Source of the DNA: Rhizocola hellebori
Lineage (GTDB): Bacteria > Actinomycetota > Actinomycetes > Mycobacteriales > Micromonosporaceae
Reading direction: 5' to 3'
Assembly (NCBI RefSeq): GCF_016862955.1
Contig: NZ_BONY01000026.1
Coordinates: 62,001-126,000, forward strand
Length of the DNA stretch: 64,000 nucleotides
The translations under genes were made by a program, and so were the position numbers. Within the stretch, counting starts at the first letter, position 1, and each line of letters starts with the position of its first letter. Under the pieces are notes generated by a model, which ran no database searches, had not been told where the DNA came from, and was given only the letters and a program-made list of their open reading frames with translations. Positions 35,339-42,244 of the stretch are shown piece by piece.

Positions 35339-35892
35339 TCCGGCAGGCCACCAAGGCCGATGTGCCGGCCCTGGCTGTCACGCTGGCCGAGGCGTTCGCC
35401 GATGATCCGGTGTGGAACTGGCTGCTGCCCGCCGCTGAACGCAAGCGGCGCCTGTTCGCCGTTCTGCTGCGCTATGCGGTGCCCAAGGGTCACGTCTACA
35501 CCGTCGACAGCCTGGAGGCGGTGACCATCTGGTCGCCGCCGGGGGGCTGGAAGCTGCCCACCTCCGCGATGGTGCGCCAGGCGCTGCCGATGCTTTACGC
35601 CGCGGGGAGCGGGTTGCCGCGTCTGCTGGGGCGGCTGGGCGAGATCGAGAAGCTGCACGAACTGGTGCCGCCGGAACACTGGTACCTGGATTTCATCGGG
35701 ACGTCCAACAAAGCCCGCGGCCAGGGCCTGGGGTCGGCGCTGCTCGAAGATGGCTTGAAGCACGGCCTGCCGGTCTATCTGGAGTCGTCCAACCCGCGCA
35801 ACCTGAGCTTCTACCAGCGGCACGGTTTCCAGGTCACCGGGGAGCCGGTGATGAAGGCCGGTCCGCCGCAGTGGACGCTATGGCGCGACTAA
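35335..35892 (+). CDS. GNAT-family N-acetyltransferase
   Basis: 185 residues whose ATG overlaps the ktrA stop (ATGA). The N-terminus IRQATKADVPALAVTLAEAFADDPVWNWLLP is typical. The acetyl-CoA site is WYLDFIGTSNKARGQGLGSALLEDGLK, with R-G-Q-G-L-G. Its C-terminus NPRNLSFYQRHGFQVTGE is also typical of GNAT. The function beside potassium uptake is unknown. It ends the plus-strand cotranslated cluster. Confidence 0.88.
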   Translation: MIRQATKADVPALAVTLAEAFADDPVWNWLLPAAERKRRLFAVLLRYAVPKGHVYTVDSLEAVTIWSPPGGWKLPTSAMVRQALPMLYAAGSGLPRLLGRLGEIEKLHELVPPEHWYLDFIGTSNKARGQGLGSALLEDGLKHGLPVYLESSNPRNLSFYQRHGFQVTGEPVMKAGPPQWTLWRD

Positions 35893-35957
35893 ACCGGCGG
35901 CGCGGATTTCAGGACTGTTGCGCGCGGATTCACAACTCGCTATCGTCTGAACAAACG

Positions 35958-35977
35958 CCGTGGGAACGCTTCCACGG
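35958..35977 (+). promoter_or_regulatory. CelR/CebR-like dyad, distal
   Basis: CCGTGGGAACGCTTCCACGG, an 8-of-10 pair inverted repeat. Its core TGGGAACGCTTCCA matches 12 of 14 bases of the cellobiose-repressor consensus TGGGAGCGCTCCCA. It lies 375 bases before the beta-glucosidase ATG. Confidence 0.55.
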
Positions 35978-36229
35978 AAGATCGTCAATACAGCCCGGTC
36001 GGGGCGAGCCCGGAAATGCCCTGGCTGGAATACCGGAACGAGTCATGGCAACCGCCATGATTCGGCAAGACGGGTCGGTCGCCGATCTCCGTACGACCGG
36101 CGGCCGACTCGTCCTCCGGGTGCTCGAAAGGAGGCCCGAAACCGCCCATGAGCGGGCGGTGCGACTACGTCGCGTGCCAACGGCTCCCGCGCGCACTGTC
36201 CCGTGTAGATACACGAGAAGTGAGCACCC

Positions 36230-36262
36230 GTGGGGATAGGGACTGCCCTTCCCTATCCCCAC
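36230..36262 (+). terminator. Strong hairpin in the leader of the beta-glucosidase gene
   Basis: GTGGGGATAGGG (36230-36241) pairs perfectly with CCCTATCCCCAC (36251-36262) around 9 bases, followed by ACTTTATC. It lies upstream of the proximal operator and could stop read-through from the ktr cluster. Confidence 0.6.
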
Positions 36263-36311
36263 ACTTTATCGACATCCCCGTCCTTTCCATAACCATGGAC
36301 GATTATGCTCA

Positions 36312-36333
36312 TTGGTGGGAGCGTTCCCACCAA
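36312..36333 (+). promoter_or_regulatory. CelR/CebR-like operator, proximal
   Basis: A 22-base dyad whose core TGGGAGCGTTCCCA (36316-36329) differs from the known CelR/CebR box TGGGAGCGCTCCCA by one base. The arms extend to TTGG/CCAA. It ends 18 bases before the beta-glucosidase ATG, placed to block transcription until cellobiose is present. Confidence 0.8.
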
Positions 36334-36351
36334 GATTATGAGGAGCACCAC

Positions 36352-37728
36352 ATGCTGACAAGCTGCGATGATCCACCATCGGCCGAACCATCGGACGAAA
36401 CCTCCCTTGGGCTTCGTTTTCCGAAGGGCTTCGTCTGGGGTGCGGCAACCTCGGCGTATCAGATAGAGGGCGCGGCCGGGATCGACGGCCGTGGACCCTC
36501 GGTCTGGGACACCTTTTGCGCGACACCCGGCAAGGTTCGCAATGGTCAGACCGGCGACGTGGCCGTTGACCACTACCACCGCTGGAGCGACGACCTCGAC
36601 CTGATCAAACAGCTTGGCATGAGCTCCTATCGCTTCTCCGTCTCCTGGTCCAGGGTGCTGCCCGACGGAGTCGGCCCGGTGAATCAGCGCGGTCTGGACT
36701 TCTACCGGCGGTTGCTGGCGGGTCTGCACGAGCGCGGCATCTCGCCGATGGTCACCCTCTACCACTGGGACACCCCACAGGCCCTTCACGAGGAAGGGGG
36801 GTGGGAAAACCGCGACACCGCCTATCGGTTCGCCGACTATGCGGCACTGATCGCGGCGGAGCTAGGCGACTCGGTCCCGGTCTGGCTCACCCTCAACGAA
36901 CCGAAGACGGTGGTACAGAACGGCTATCTGACCGGCGTGCACGCCCCCGGCCACAAGGACCCGGCCGCGGCCTACGTGGTGGCACACCACCAGCTGCTCG
37001 CGCACGGGCTTGCGGTGCAAGCGATGCGGCCGCATCTGCCGGCGGGAAGCCGGATCGGCCCGGCTCTCAACCTGCACCCGTGCTATCCGGCCGACAACAG
37101 CGAGGGTGCTCAAGAACAGACCATTCTCTATGACGGGTACGAGAACCGGCTCTACCTCGACCCCATCTTCCGGGCCTCCTACCCGGCCGATGTGATGGCC
37201 GACGTGGCGCGTTTCTCGCCGATGGCGTCCTACATCCAGACCGACGACCTGAAGATCATTGGCTCGCCTGTCGATCTGCTCGCGGTGCAGTACTACACCC
37301 CCATCTACGTCACGGCGGACGGCAGCACGATCTTCAAACACCCCACGAGTCAGGCGTTCTGGCAACAGATCTACCCGCAGGGCATGTATGACATCCTGAC
37401 CCGGGTCAAGCGCGACTACGGCAACATCCCACTCACCATCACCGAAAACGGCCTGCCCACCCCCGACGCGCTCGGCGGCGACGGCATGGTCGACGACCCC
37501 GGCCGGATCGCATTCTTCCGCGATCACTTCGCCGCCGCGCATCGCGCCATCTCCGACGGGGTCAATCTGGAGAGCTACCACGTGTGGTCCCTACTGGACA
37601 ACTTCGAGTGGCAAGAGGGCTACGACGAGCGCTGGGGACTGATCTACGTGGACTATGCGAGCCAGCGGCGCATTCCGAAACGGAGCGCGCGTTGGTACAG
37701 CGGAGTAATCAGCGCCAATTGTGTGTGA
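36352..37728 (+). CDS. bglC: GH1 beta-glucosidase (BglC-like)
   Basis: 458 residues. N-terminal LRFPKGFVWGAATSAYQIEGA is the GH1 signature. The acid/base Glu lies in VWLTLNEPKTVV and the nucleophile in LTITENGLPTPD. The C-terminal SLLDNFEWQEGYDERWGLIYVD is intact. It has no signal peptide, so it hydrolyses cellobiose or short oligomers in the cytoplasm. I chose the ATG at 36352, with AGGAG at 36341-36345; the open frame continues upstream through the operator, which is not coding. The operator implies cellobiose induction. Confidence 0.93.
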   Translation: MLTSCDDPPSAEPSDETSLGLRFPKGFVWGAATSAYQIEGAAGIDGRGPSVWDTFCATPGKVRNGQTGDVAVDHYHRWSDDLDLIKQLGMSSYRFSVSWSRVLPDGVGPVNQRGLDFYRRLLAGLHERGISPMVTLYHWDTPQALHEEGGWENRDTAYRFADYAALIAAELGDSVPVWLTLNEPKTVVQNGYLTGVHAPGHKDPAAAYVVAHHQLLAHGLAVQAMRPHLPAGSRIGPALNLHPCYPADNSEGAQEQTILYDGYENRLYLDPIFRASYPADVMADVARFSPMASYIQTDDLKIIGSPVDLLAVQYYTPIYVTADGSTIFKHPTSQAFWQQIYPQGMYDILTRVKRDYGNIPLTITENGLPTPDALGGDGMVDDPGRIAFFRDHFAAAHRAISDGVNLESYHVWSLLDNFEWQEGYDERWGLIYVDYASQRRIPKRSARWYSGVISANCV

Positions 37729-37779
37729 GGCTTCCTGGCCGGGTGCGTGAGGTCTGCTCCGCGCCCGGTCGGGGTTCTA

Positions 37780-39012
37780 TCAATACGATGCCGCGAGATT
37801 GTTGAGCGCCGTTTTCAGATCGCGCGCCGTGGCCGGGCTGATCGCCCCCTCCTGCTCCCTGGCCGAAATCTTGTCCCGGACGCCTTCGATCGCGTCCTCG
37901 CTTTTCGCCTGGCGCAGCAGCTGTTGCAGATCGAGCCCGGCGTCGGGACGGATCGATCCCTGCGCCACCCCATCGCTGATCGCACTGAGCATCATGTACA
38001 GGGCGCTCTCCCGCGACAGCGGCGAGGGCGTCGGAACCGGCGTCGGTGAAGCGGGCGGGGTGCGCGACACCGCCACACTGGTGCGGGGCGCGGCCGGCGG
38101 AAACGTCGGCTGATCCTGCGGCCGCGGCCACCAGATCACCAGGGCGGCGCCCACCATGGCCGCCGTGACCACAGCGGCCACGAGCAGGTGGGAACGCTTG
38201 ACGGACAACGCTTCCCGAAGCACCTGGGCAACCTGCTCGGCGCGCGGACGCGCGGCGGCCTCCCGCGCCAGCATCTGCGTCACCAGCGAACGCACCTGCG
38301 CCGGCAGCCCACTGACCCGCAGCAGCGGGGCCGGGCCGTGGTCGACCGCCACGTCGTCCCAGCCCCGAACCCGGAACGGGACGCGCGCGGTCAGCATTTC
38401 GAAAAGCACCACACCGAGGGCGTAGATGTCGGTCGCGGTCTGCGCCGGCGTTCCGTCGAGCCGTTCCGGCGCCACATAGGCGGGCGTGCCGAAGCTCGCG
38501 CCGGTGCTGTCGTCGTCCGGCTCGCCGATCTTCGCCGCTATCCCGAAGTCGAGCACGGTGACCCGATCACCATGCACGACAATGTTGTCCGGGGTGATGT
38601 CGCGGTGGATGACGCCGCGATGGTGCGCGTGGTCGAGCACCAGGGCGACCCGCATGCCGATGCGCAGGGCCTCCTGCCACGGCAGCGGCCCGGCCGCGAT
38701 CAGGTCGGCCACCGGTGTTCCCTCGACCAGCTGCATGACCAGCACCCCGAAGTCGCCCACCTGGACGAAATCGTGCACGCTGGCCACGTCCGGGTGGTTG
38801 AGGCGGGCCGCGGCCCAGGCTTCGCGGCGCACCAGGTCGCGCATTCTCGCGTCACCGGACAGCGAAAGGTCGAGCACCTTTACCGCGACCAGCCGCTCCA
38901 GCGTCTCGTCGTGGGCGCGCCAGATCACCGCCATGCCACCCATGCCGACGCGATCGATCAGGCGGTAGCGCCCGGCAAGAAGGTCGCCGGGCGACAATCC
39001 ATCATCGGCCAT
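37780..39012 (-). CDS. Membrane-anchored Ser/Thr protein kinase (PknA/B type)
   Basis: 410 residues from the ATG at 39012 with AGGAGG upstream. Kinase motifs: GMGGMAVIWRAHD (P-loop), VAVKVLDL (Lys), GVIHRDITPDNIVV (catalytic loop), VLDFGIAAK (DFG) and GTPAYVAPERL (activation end). After the kinase a single membrane segment (LLVAAVVTAAMVGAALVIWW) leads to a Pro/Thr linker and an extracellular helical domain of about 70 residues (SAISDGVAQGSIRPDAGLDLQQLL...). No PASTA repeats are present. The sensed signal is unknown. Confidence 0.92.
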   Translation of the reverse strand: MADDGLSPGDLLAGRYRLIDRVGMGGMAVIWRAHDETLERLVAVKVLDLSLSGDARMRDLVRREAWAAARLNHPDVASVHDFVQVGDFGVLVMQLVEGTPVADLIAAGPLPWQEALRIGMRVALVLDHAHHRGVIHRDITPDNIVVHGDRVTVLDFGIAAKIGEPDDDSTGASFGTPAYVAPERLDGTPAQTATDIYALGVVLFEMLTARVPFRVRGWDDVAVDHGPAPLLRVSGLPAQVRSLVTQMLAREAAARPRAEQVAQVLREALSVKRSHLLVAAVVTAAMVGAALVIWWPRPQDQPTFPPAAPRTSVAVSRTPPASPTPVPTPSPLSRESALYMMLSAISDGVAQGSIRPDAGLDLQQLLRQAKSEDAIEGVRDKISAREQEGAISPATARDLKTALNNLAASY

Positions 39013-39209
39013 GCCTTGCCTCCTGGACTCGCAACCGTAACAAGGCAACCTGAACAGGGTAAGACCCCTATCGCGGTGACTGTCCATTGCGGACGGTGCG
39101 AGCGCGCTCTCGAGTTGTTGCGAAGATTAATTGATGATGCAATGGACGCCGGAGCCGAGGTGCGTGACGCATTCCCATGCGTCTTCCTTCCGTCTGGAAA
39201 GGAAACCTC

Positions 39210-39905
39210 GTGCAACCTCATGTCAGGGTGGCCGCTGCGGCCGGTGCCGCCTTGCTGGTGGCGGCGGCGCTCAGGTCGATGGGCCCCGGCCCGGCCCAAG
39301 GCCACGTTGCCCAGTCCCTACCGGGCAGCCGTCCCTACCTGTGCTATGTGGATGCTCACCAACCCGACGGCCAGATCCAGCCCACCAACTCCGCCTGCCG
39401 CTCCGCGCTGGAGGCCGGCGGGGCCGAGGCGTTCTACGACTGGTTCGGGGTGCTGCGCGCCGATGGGCAGGGCCGCACCCGCGGCTTCATCCCCGATGGC
39501 GCCCTGTGCAGCGCCGGCCTGAGCAAGTTCGCCGGATTCGACGCGCCCCACAGCGACTGGCCGGTGACGCACCTTAGCCAGGGTGCGAACCTTCAGCACG
39601 GCAACCGAGTCGCCTATGCCGGGTGGTTCTCGCTTTTCGTGACACGTGACGGGTACCAGTCAAACAGGCCCTTGACCTGGAACGACATTGAGCCGGAGCC
39701 GTTCTACTCAGCCGCCACCCCACCCGGCGCCGTCCTGCCGCACAAGACAGGACGCCACATCATCTATTCGGTTTGGACACGAGAAAACAGCCACGAAACC
39801 TTCTATGGCTGCTCGGATGTGATTTTCGATGGCGGCGGTGGCGAGGTCAGCGGGATTCGCTCAGTCGCGTCTCAGCCAGTGCCTGGGCCAGGCGGCGAAG
39901 GGTGA
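39210..39905 (+). CDS. Divergent AA10 (LPMO-like) secreted protein, second copper-site His replaced
   Basis: 231 residues from a GTG with GGAAAGGAAA upstream. After the signal peptide, cleavage before His32 would leave HVAQSLPGSRPYLCYVD at the N-terminus, like HGVTMIPGSRTWLCYQD of the nearby LPMO. Matching blocks continue: YDWFGVLRADGQGRTRGFIPDG and TGRHIIYSVWTRENSHETFYGCSDVIFDGG. But where the LPMO has ARHPGTF (His142), this protein has VAYAGWF, so Tyr136 replaces the second brace histidine. The nearby His130 is unlikely to align. No CBM follows. It is probably inactive or has a changed metal site. Confidence 0.8.
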   Translation: MQPHVRVAAAAGAALLVAAALRSMGPGPAQGHVAQSLPGSRPYLCYVDAHQPDGQIQPTNSACRSALEAGGAEAFYDWFGVLRADGQGRTRGFIPDGALCSAGLSKFAGFDAPHSDWPVTHLSQGANLQHGNRVAYAGWFSLFVTRDGYQSNRPLTWNDIEPEPFYSAATPPGAVLPHKTGRHIIYSVWTRENSHETFYGCSDVIFDGGGGEVSGIRSVASQPVPGPGGEG

Positions 39906-40050
39906 ACTCCTCCTGGGAGTCGACCGCGCCGAGCTTTTCGAGTACCTCGTCGGGCGCGCCCGCCTTGATCGCCGCGGAGATGAGGGTGTCACGCTGAGCC
40001 GGAAAAATTTCAGGATGCAGGTACTTCAAGAAGTGCGGGCTGAATCTCAT
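39847..40050 (-). CDS. DUF2795-like small protein
   Basis: 67 residues. MRFSPHFLKYLHPEIFPAQRDTLISAAIKAGAPDEVLEKLGAV resembles DUF2795 proteins (HL...FPA..dtLi.aA...GA.devl..L). Its role is unknown. The last 59 bases overlap the convergent AA10-like gene. No clear Shine-Dalgarno precedes the ATG. Confidence 0.6.
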   Translation of the reverse strand: MRFSPHFLKYLHPEIFPAQRDTLISAAIKAGAPDEVLEKLGAVDSQEEFTLRRLAQALAETRLSESR

Positions 40051-40085
40051 AAGCCCGGTTATACCCGCAACGTCCGTTCCGGAAA

Positions 40086-40117
40086 CGTAAGCCCGGCCAG
40101 TGGCGGCCGGGCTTACG
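40086..40117 (-). terminator. Perfect hairpin terminator after the LPMO gene
   Basis: CGTAAGCCCGGCC (40086-40098) pairs without mismatch to GGCCGGGCTTACG (40105-40117) across a 6-base loop. It lies 18 bases downstream of the LPMO stop on the minus strand. Confidence 0.8.
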
Positions 40118-40135
40118 CATGGTTTTACCTGCTGT

Positions 40136-41251
40136 TTACGAAGCGGAGCAGGTCAACGTGGGCGCGTTATTGGTTCCGCTCCACGTGCCGAGGAACCCGA
40201 AGGTCTTGGTTCCGTTCGGCGCGATGGTCCCGTTGTAGTTCGCATTGCGGAAGGTAGCCGTCGCACCGGTCTGGGTGAAGCTGCTCTCCCAGGACTGGTC
40301 GACCCTCTGCCCGTTGGCGAACGTCGCGGTCACCGTCCAGCTGCCGATGCTGGCGGTGGTACTGGTATTGCGAACCGTTACTCCACCTTGGAACCCGGGG
40401 TTCCATTGGTTGGCCAGCGCATAGGTGGCCGAGCAGGCCCCGTTGCCCGGGGGCGGAGTCGTCGGTCCACTGGTCGGCCCACTGGTCGGCCCGCTTGTCG
40501 GTCCGCTGGTCGGTCCACCGGTCGGCGGCGGCAGGGTCTGGTTCGGGCCTACGCCGGTCACCTGGCCGTTGCCTCCGTCGAAGACGACGTCAGCGCAGCT
40601 GAAGAAGTTCTCCTGGCTGTCCGAACGTACCCACCGGGTGTAGATGATGGCGCGGCCGCTGCGGCCTGTGGGCAGTTGGGTGTTCCAGAAGTAGTAGTTC
40701 AGCGCGCCCGGTCCGCCGTTGTCCGGCGGGTCGGTGACGCTCCAGAACTCGGTCAGGTCGCTCCACGCCAGCGGGGTGGCCGGGTCCCATCCTTGGCGCG
40801 TGATGGAAATGTGGAACGTGCCCGGGTGGCGAGCCCAGTTGCTGTGCCGGAACTGGATGTTGGACCCGGAGGTGAGGTGGGTCAACGGCCAGTCGGTCCG
40901 GGTCGCGTTGTAACCGGAGAAGTTGTAAGGCCCGCCTGATCCGCCGCTGCAAAGCTGCCCATCCGGGATGTAGCCGGTGGTGCGGCCGTTGGCGTCGGAC
41001 CGGAGCACGGCGAACCAGTTGTACAACGGCGTGGTGCCGTTGGCCGCAATTGCCGAGGCACAAGCGGGGTTGTAAGCGATGATTTCTCCGTTTGGCCGCA
41101 AGCCGTCCTGATAGCACAGCCAGGTGCGGCTGCCCGGAATCATGGTGACTCCGTGGGCCTGCACCGGGGCAGCTTGGATGACGGCAAAGCCGAGCCCCGC
41201 CGTGACCACGACTGCGGCCATGCTTGCCAATAGTTGGCGTCTGATTTTCAC
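40136..41251 (-). CDS. Lytic polysaccharide monooxygenase, AA10 with C-terminal CBM2
   Basis: 371 residues from GTG 41251 (AGGGACACAG upstream). The signal peptide ends VQA before His33, which becomes the N-terminal histidine of the copper brace. The second brace residue is His142 in ARHPGTFHISI. Later blocks SGRAIIYTRWVRSDSQENFFSCADVVFDGG are typical of cellulose-active AA10. A repetitive GPTS linker (five copies in a 15-base-derived repeat) joins to a CBM2 (CSATYALANQWNPGFQGGVTVRN to WSGTNNAPTLTC). It oxidatively cuts crystalline cellulose or chitin outside the cell. A CelR/CebR-like box lies 152 bases upstream. Confidence 0.95.
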   Translation of the reverse strand: MKIRRQLLASMAAVVVTAGLGFAVIQAAPVQAHGVTMIPGSRTWLCYQDGLRPNGEIIAYNPACASAIAANGTTPLYNWFAVLRSDANGRTTGYIPDGQLCSGGSGGPYNFSGYNATRTDWPLTHLTSGSNIQFRHSNWARHPGTFHISITRQGWDPATPLAWSDLTEFWSVTDPPDNGGPGALNYYFWNTQLPTGRSGRAIIYTRWVRSDSQENFFSCADVVFDGGNGQVTGVGPNQTLPPPTGGPTSGPTSGPTSGPTSGPTTPPPGNGACSATYALANQWNPGFQGGVTVRNTSTTASIGSWTVTATFANGQRVDQSWESSFTQTGATATFRNANYNGTIAPNGTKTFGFLGTWSGTNNAPTLTCSAS

Positions 41252-41402
41252 CCTGTGTCCCTTCGAGTTTTGGGTGGGCGACACCTTTCCGCCAAGGCGT
41301 GCCCGTTCAGGGGGTTGCTGACGCCGCGTGCCATGCACCGTCTGGAAATGGGCGAAGCGACGGCGGCTCCCGGCCGTCTAGTGCCCAGACATCGATATTG
41401 CA

Positions 41403-41422
41403 CCATGAGAACGCTCCCATGG
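41403..41422 (-). promoter_or_regulatory. CelR/CebR-like operator upstream of the LPMO gene
   Basis: On the minus strand CCATGGGAGCGTTCTCATGG has 8 of 10 paired positions. The core TGGGAGCGTTCTCA matches 12 of 14 bases of the box TGGGAGCGCTCCCA. It shares the central GAGCGTT with the box before the beta-glucosidase. It is 152 bases from the LPMO start. Confidence 0.65.
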
Positions 41423-41441
41423 CAACGCTGCGAAAACCGGT

Positions 41442-41954
41442 TCAGACGATTTCGTGCTCGTACTGCTTGCGCAAGGCGGCCGGTCTTCCCTTGTCTTTGA
41501 AGGTTCCGAACGCCCGCTTTTCAAGGTTGTCGGGGATAAGCGCACGCACCCGCTCCGGATAGCCCTCTCCGGAAAGCGGTATCTCGACTGACGGTGGATC
41601 GCTCAGAGTTATCCGCACCGGCCCCGAGCTGCGGGTCGCGTAATCCCACGGCATCCCGCGCACAGCCACCGCACAGAGGTAGAGGGCATAGATGACCCGA
41701 ACGTCCTCCACGCGCTTGGCGCCAGCCGGCTCCGTGCCGAACGACTCCGCCGCGCAGATGACCTTGCCCGGCTCGCCGCTCAGGTCATGCAAATGTTGCT
41801 CGGTCGGAGTTGTTTGTTCCAGAACCGTCCTAGCCTTATCCGATAATTGATTGGCAAAAGCGTCTTGCCGAAGGTAAACCAAGCCGGCGGCAATGACGGC
41901 AAGGGCCAACACCTCGGGAAGCAGCCACCAACTGTGGCGTCTGAGAAAGCCCAC
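41442..41954 (-). CDS. Single-pass membrane protein of unknown function
   Basis: 170 residues. One N-terminal membrane segment (HSWWLLPEVLALAVIAAGLVYL) anchors an extracytoplasmic domain with two cysteines (VICAAESFG and LYLCAVAVRGMPW) that may form a disulfide. I do not recognise the family. The start is uncertain: GTG at 41954 gives a compact N-terminus, while the frame is open 36 bases further upstream. Confidence 0.6.
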   Translation of the reverse strand: MGFLRRHSWWLLPEVLALAVIAAGLVYLRQDAFANQLSDKARTVLEQTTPTEQHLHDLSGEPGKVICAAESFGTEPAGAKRVEDVRVIYALYLCAVAVRGMPWDYATRSSGPVRITLSDPPSVEIPLSGEGYPERVRALIPDNLEKRAFGTFKDKGRPAALRKQYEHEIV

Positions 41955-42244
41955 GCGCCAATGCTCGCATCGATGGACGCCACAACACAATCTCTACTAG
42001 ACCGGTTAAGAGCGCTGCTGGCGCTCCAGCGTGACGGCAGTGGGTTTGAAAGGTCGGTGCGTGCGGTCGCCTCGCGGCGAGCGGCTCACTGGGGCTCCAG
42101 CCTGACGGTATTCCCCAATGGCATTTGTAGTTGAGGCCCGGGGACACTGTCCACGCACCGACCTGTGGTCAAGATTGCCACGCTGAGTGTCGGATTGCCC
42201 AACGTTCGCTTGATCTGTGGGCGGGATAACGCCAAGATGACCGG
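41955..42244 (+). other. 290-base gap with paired repeats before the FHA-ABC gene
   Basis: AGGTCGGTGCGTG (42051-42063) and its exact reverse complement CACGCACCGACCT (42152-42164) are 88 bases apart. Between and before them GCTCCAGCGTGACGG (42023-42037) is repeated as GCTCCAGCCTGACGG (42094-42108), one base different. I see no reading frame. It could be a structured leader or a small RNA locus. Confidence 0.5.

Larger units (their letters stand above)
35893..36351 (+). other. 459-base non-coding leader region of the beta-glucosidase gene
   Basis: This gap holds two CelR/CebR-like dyads (35958-35977 and 36312-36333), a strong hairpin (36230-36262) and a tight repeat CGTGTA-GA-TACACG at 36202-36215. 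An open frame 36046-36237 (MATAMIRQDGSVADLRTTGG..., 63 residues) has no recognisable family. I do not call it a gene. Confidence 0.5.

Noticed and set aside
36046-36237. 63-codon frame upstream of bglC
   Set aside because: No ribosome site, no family, and the region looks regulatory; kept as a note only.
39100-39109. GAGCGCGCTC palindrome upstream of the AA10-like gene as a further CelR box
   Set aside because: The arms do not match TGGGAGCGCTCCCA outside the core; high GC makes such a 10-base palindrome likely by chance.
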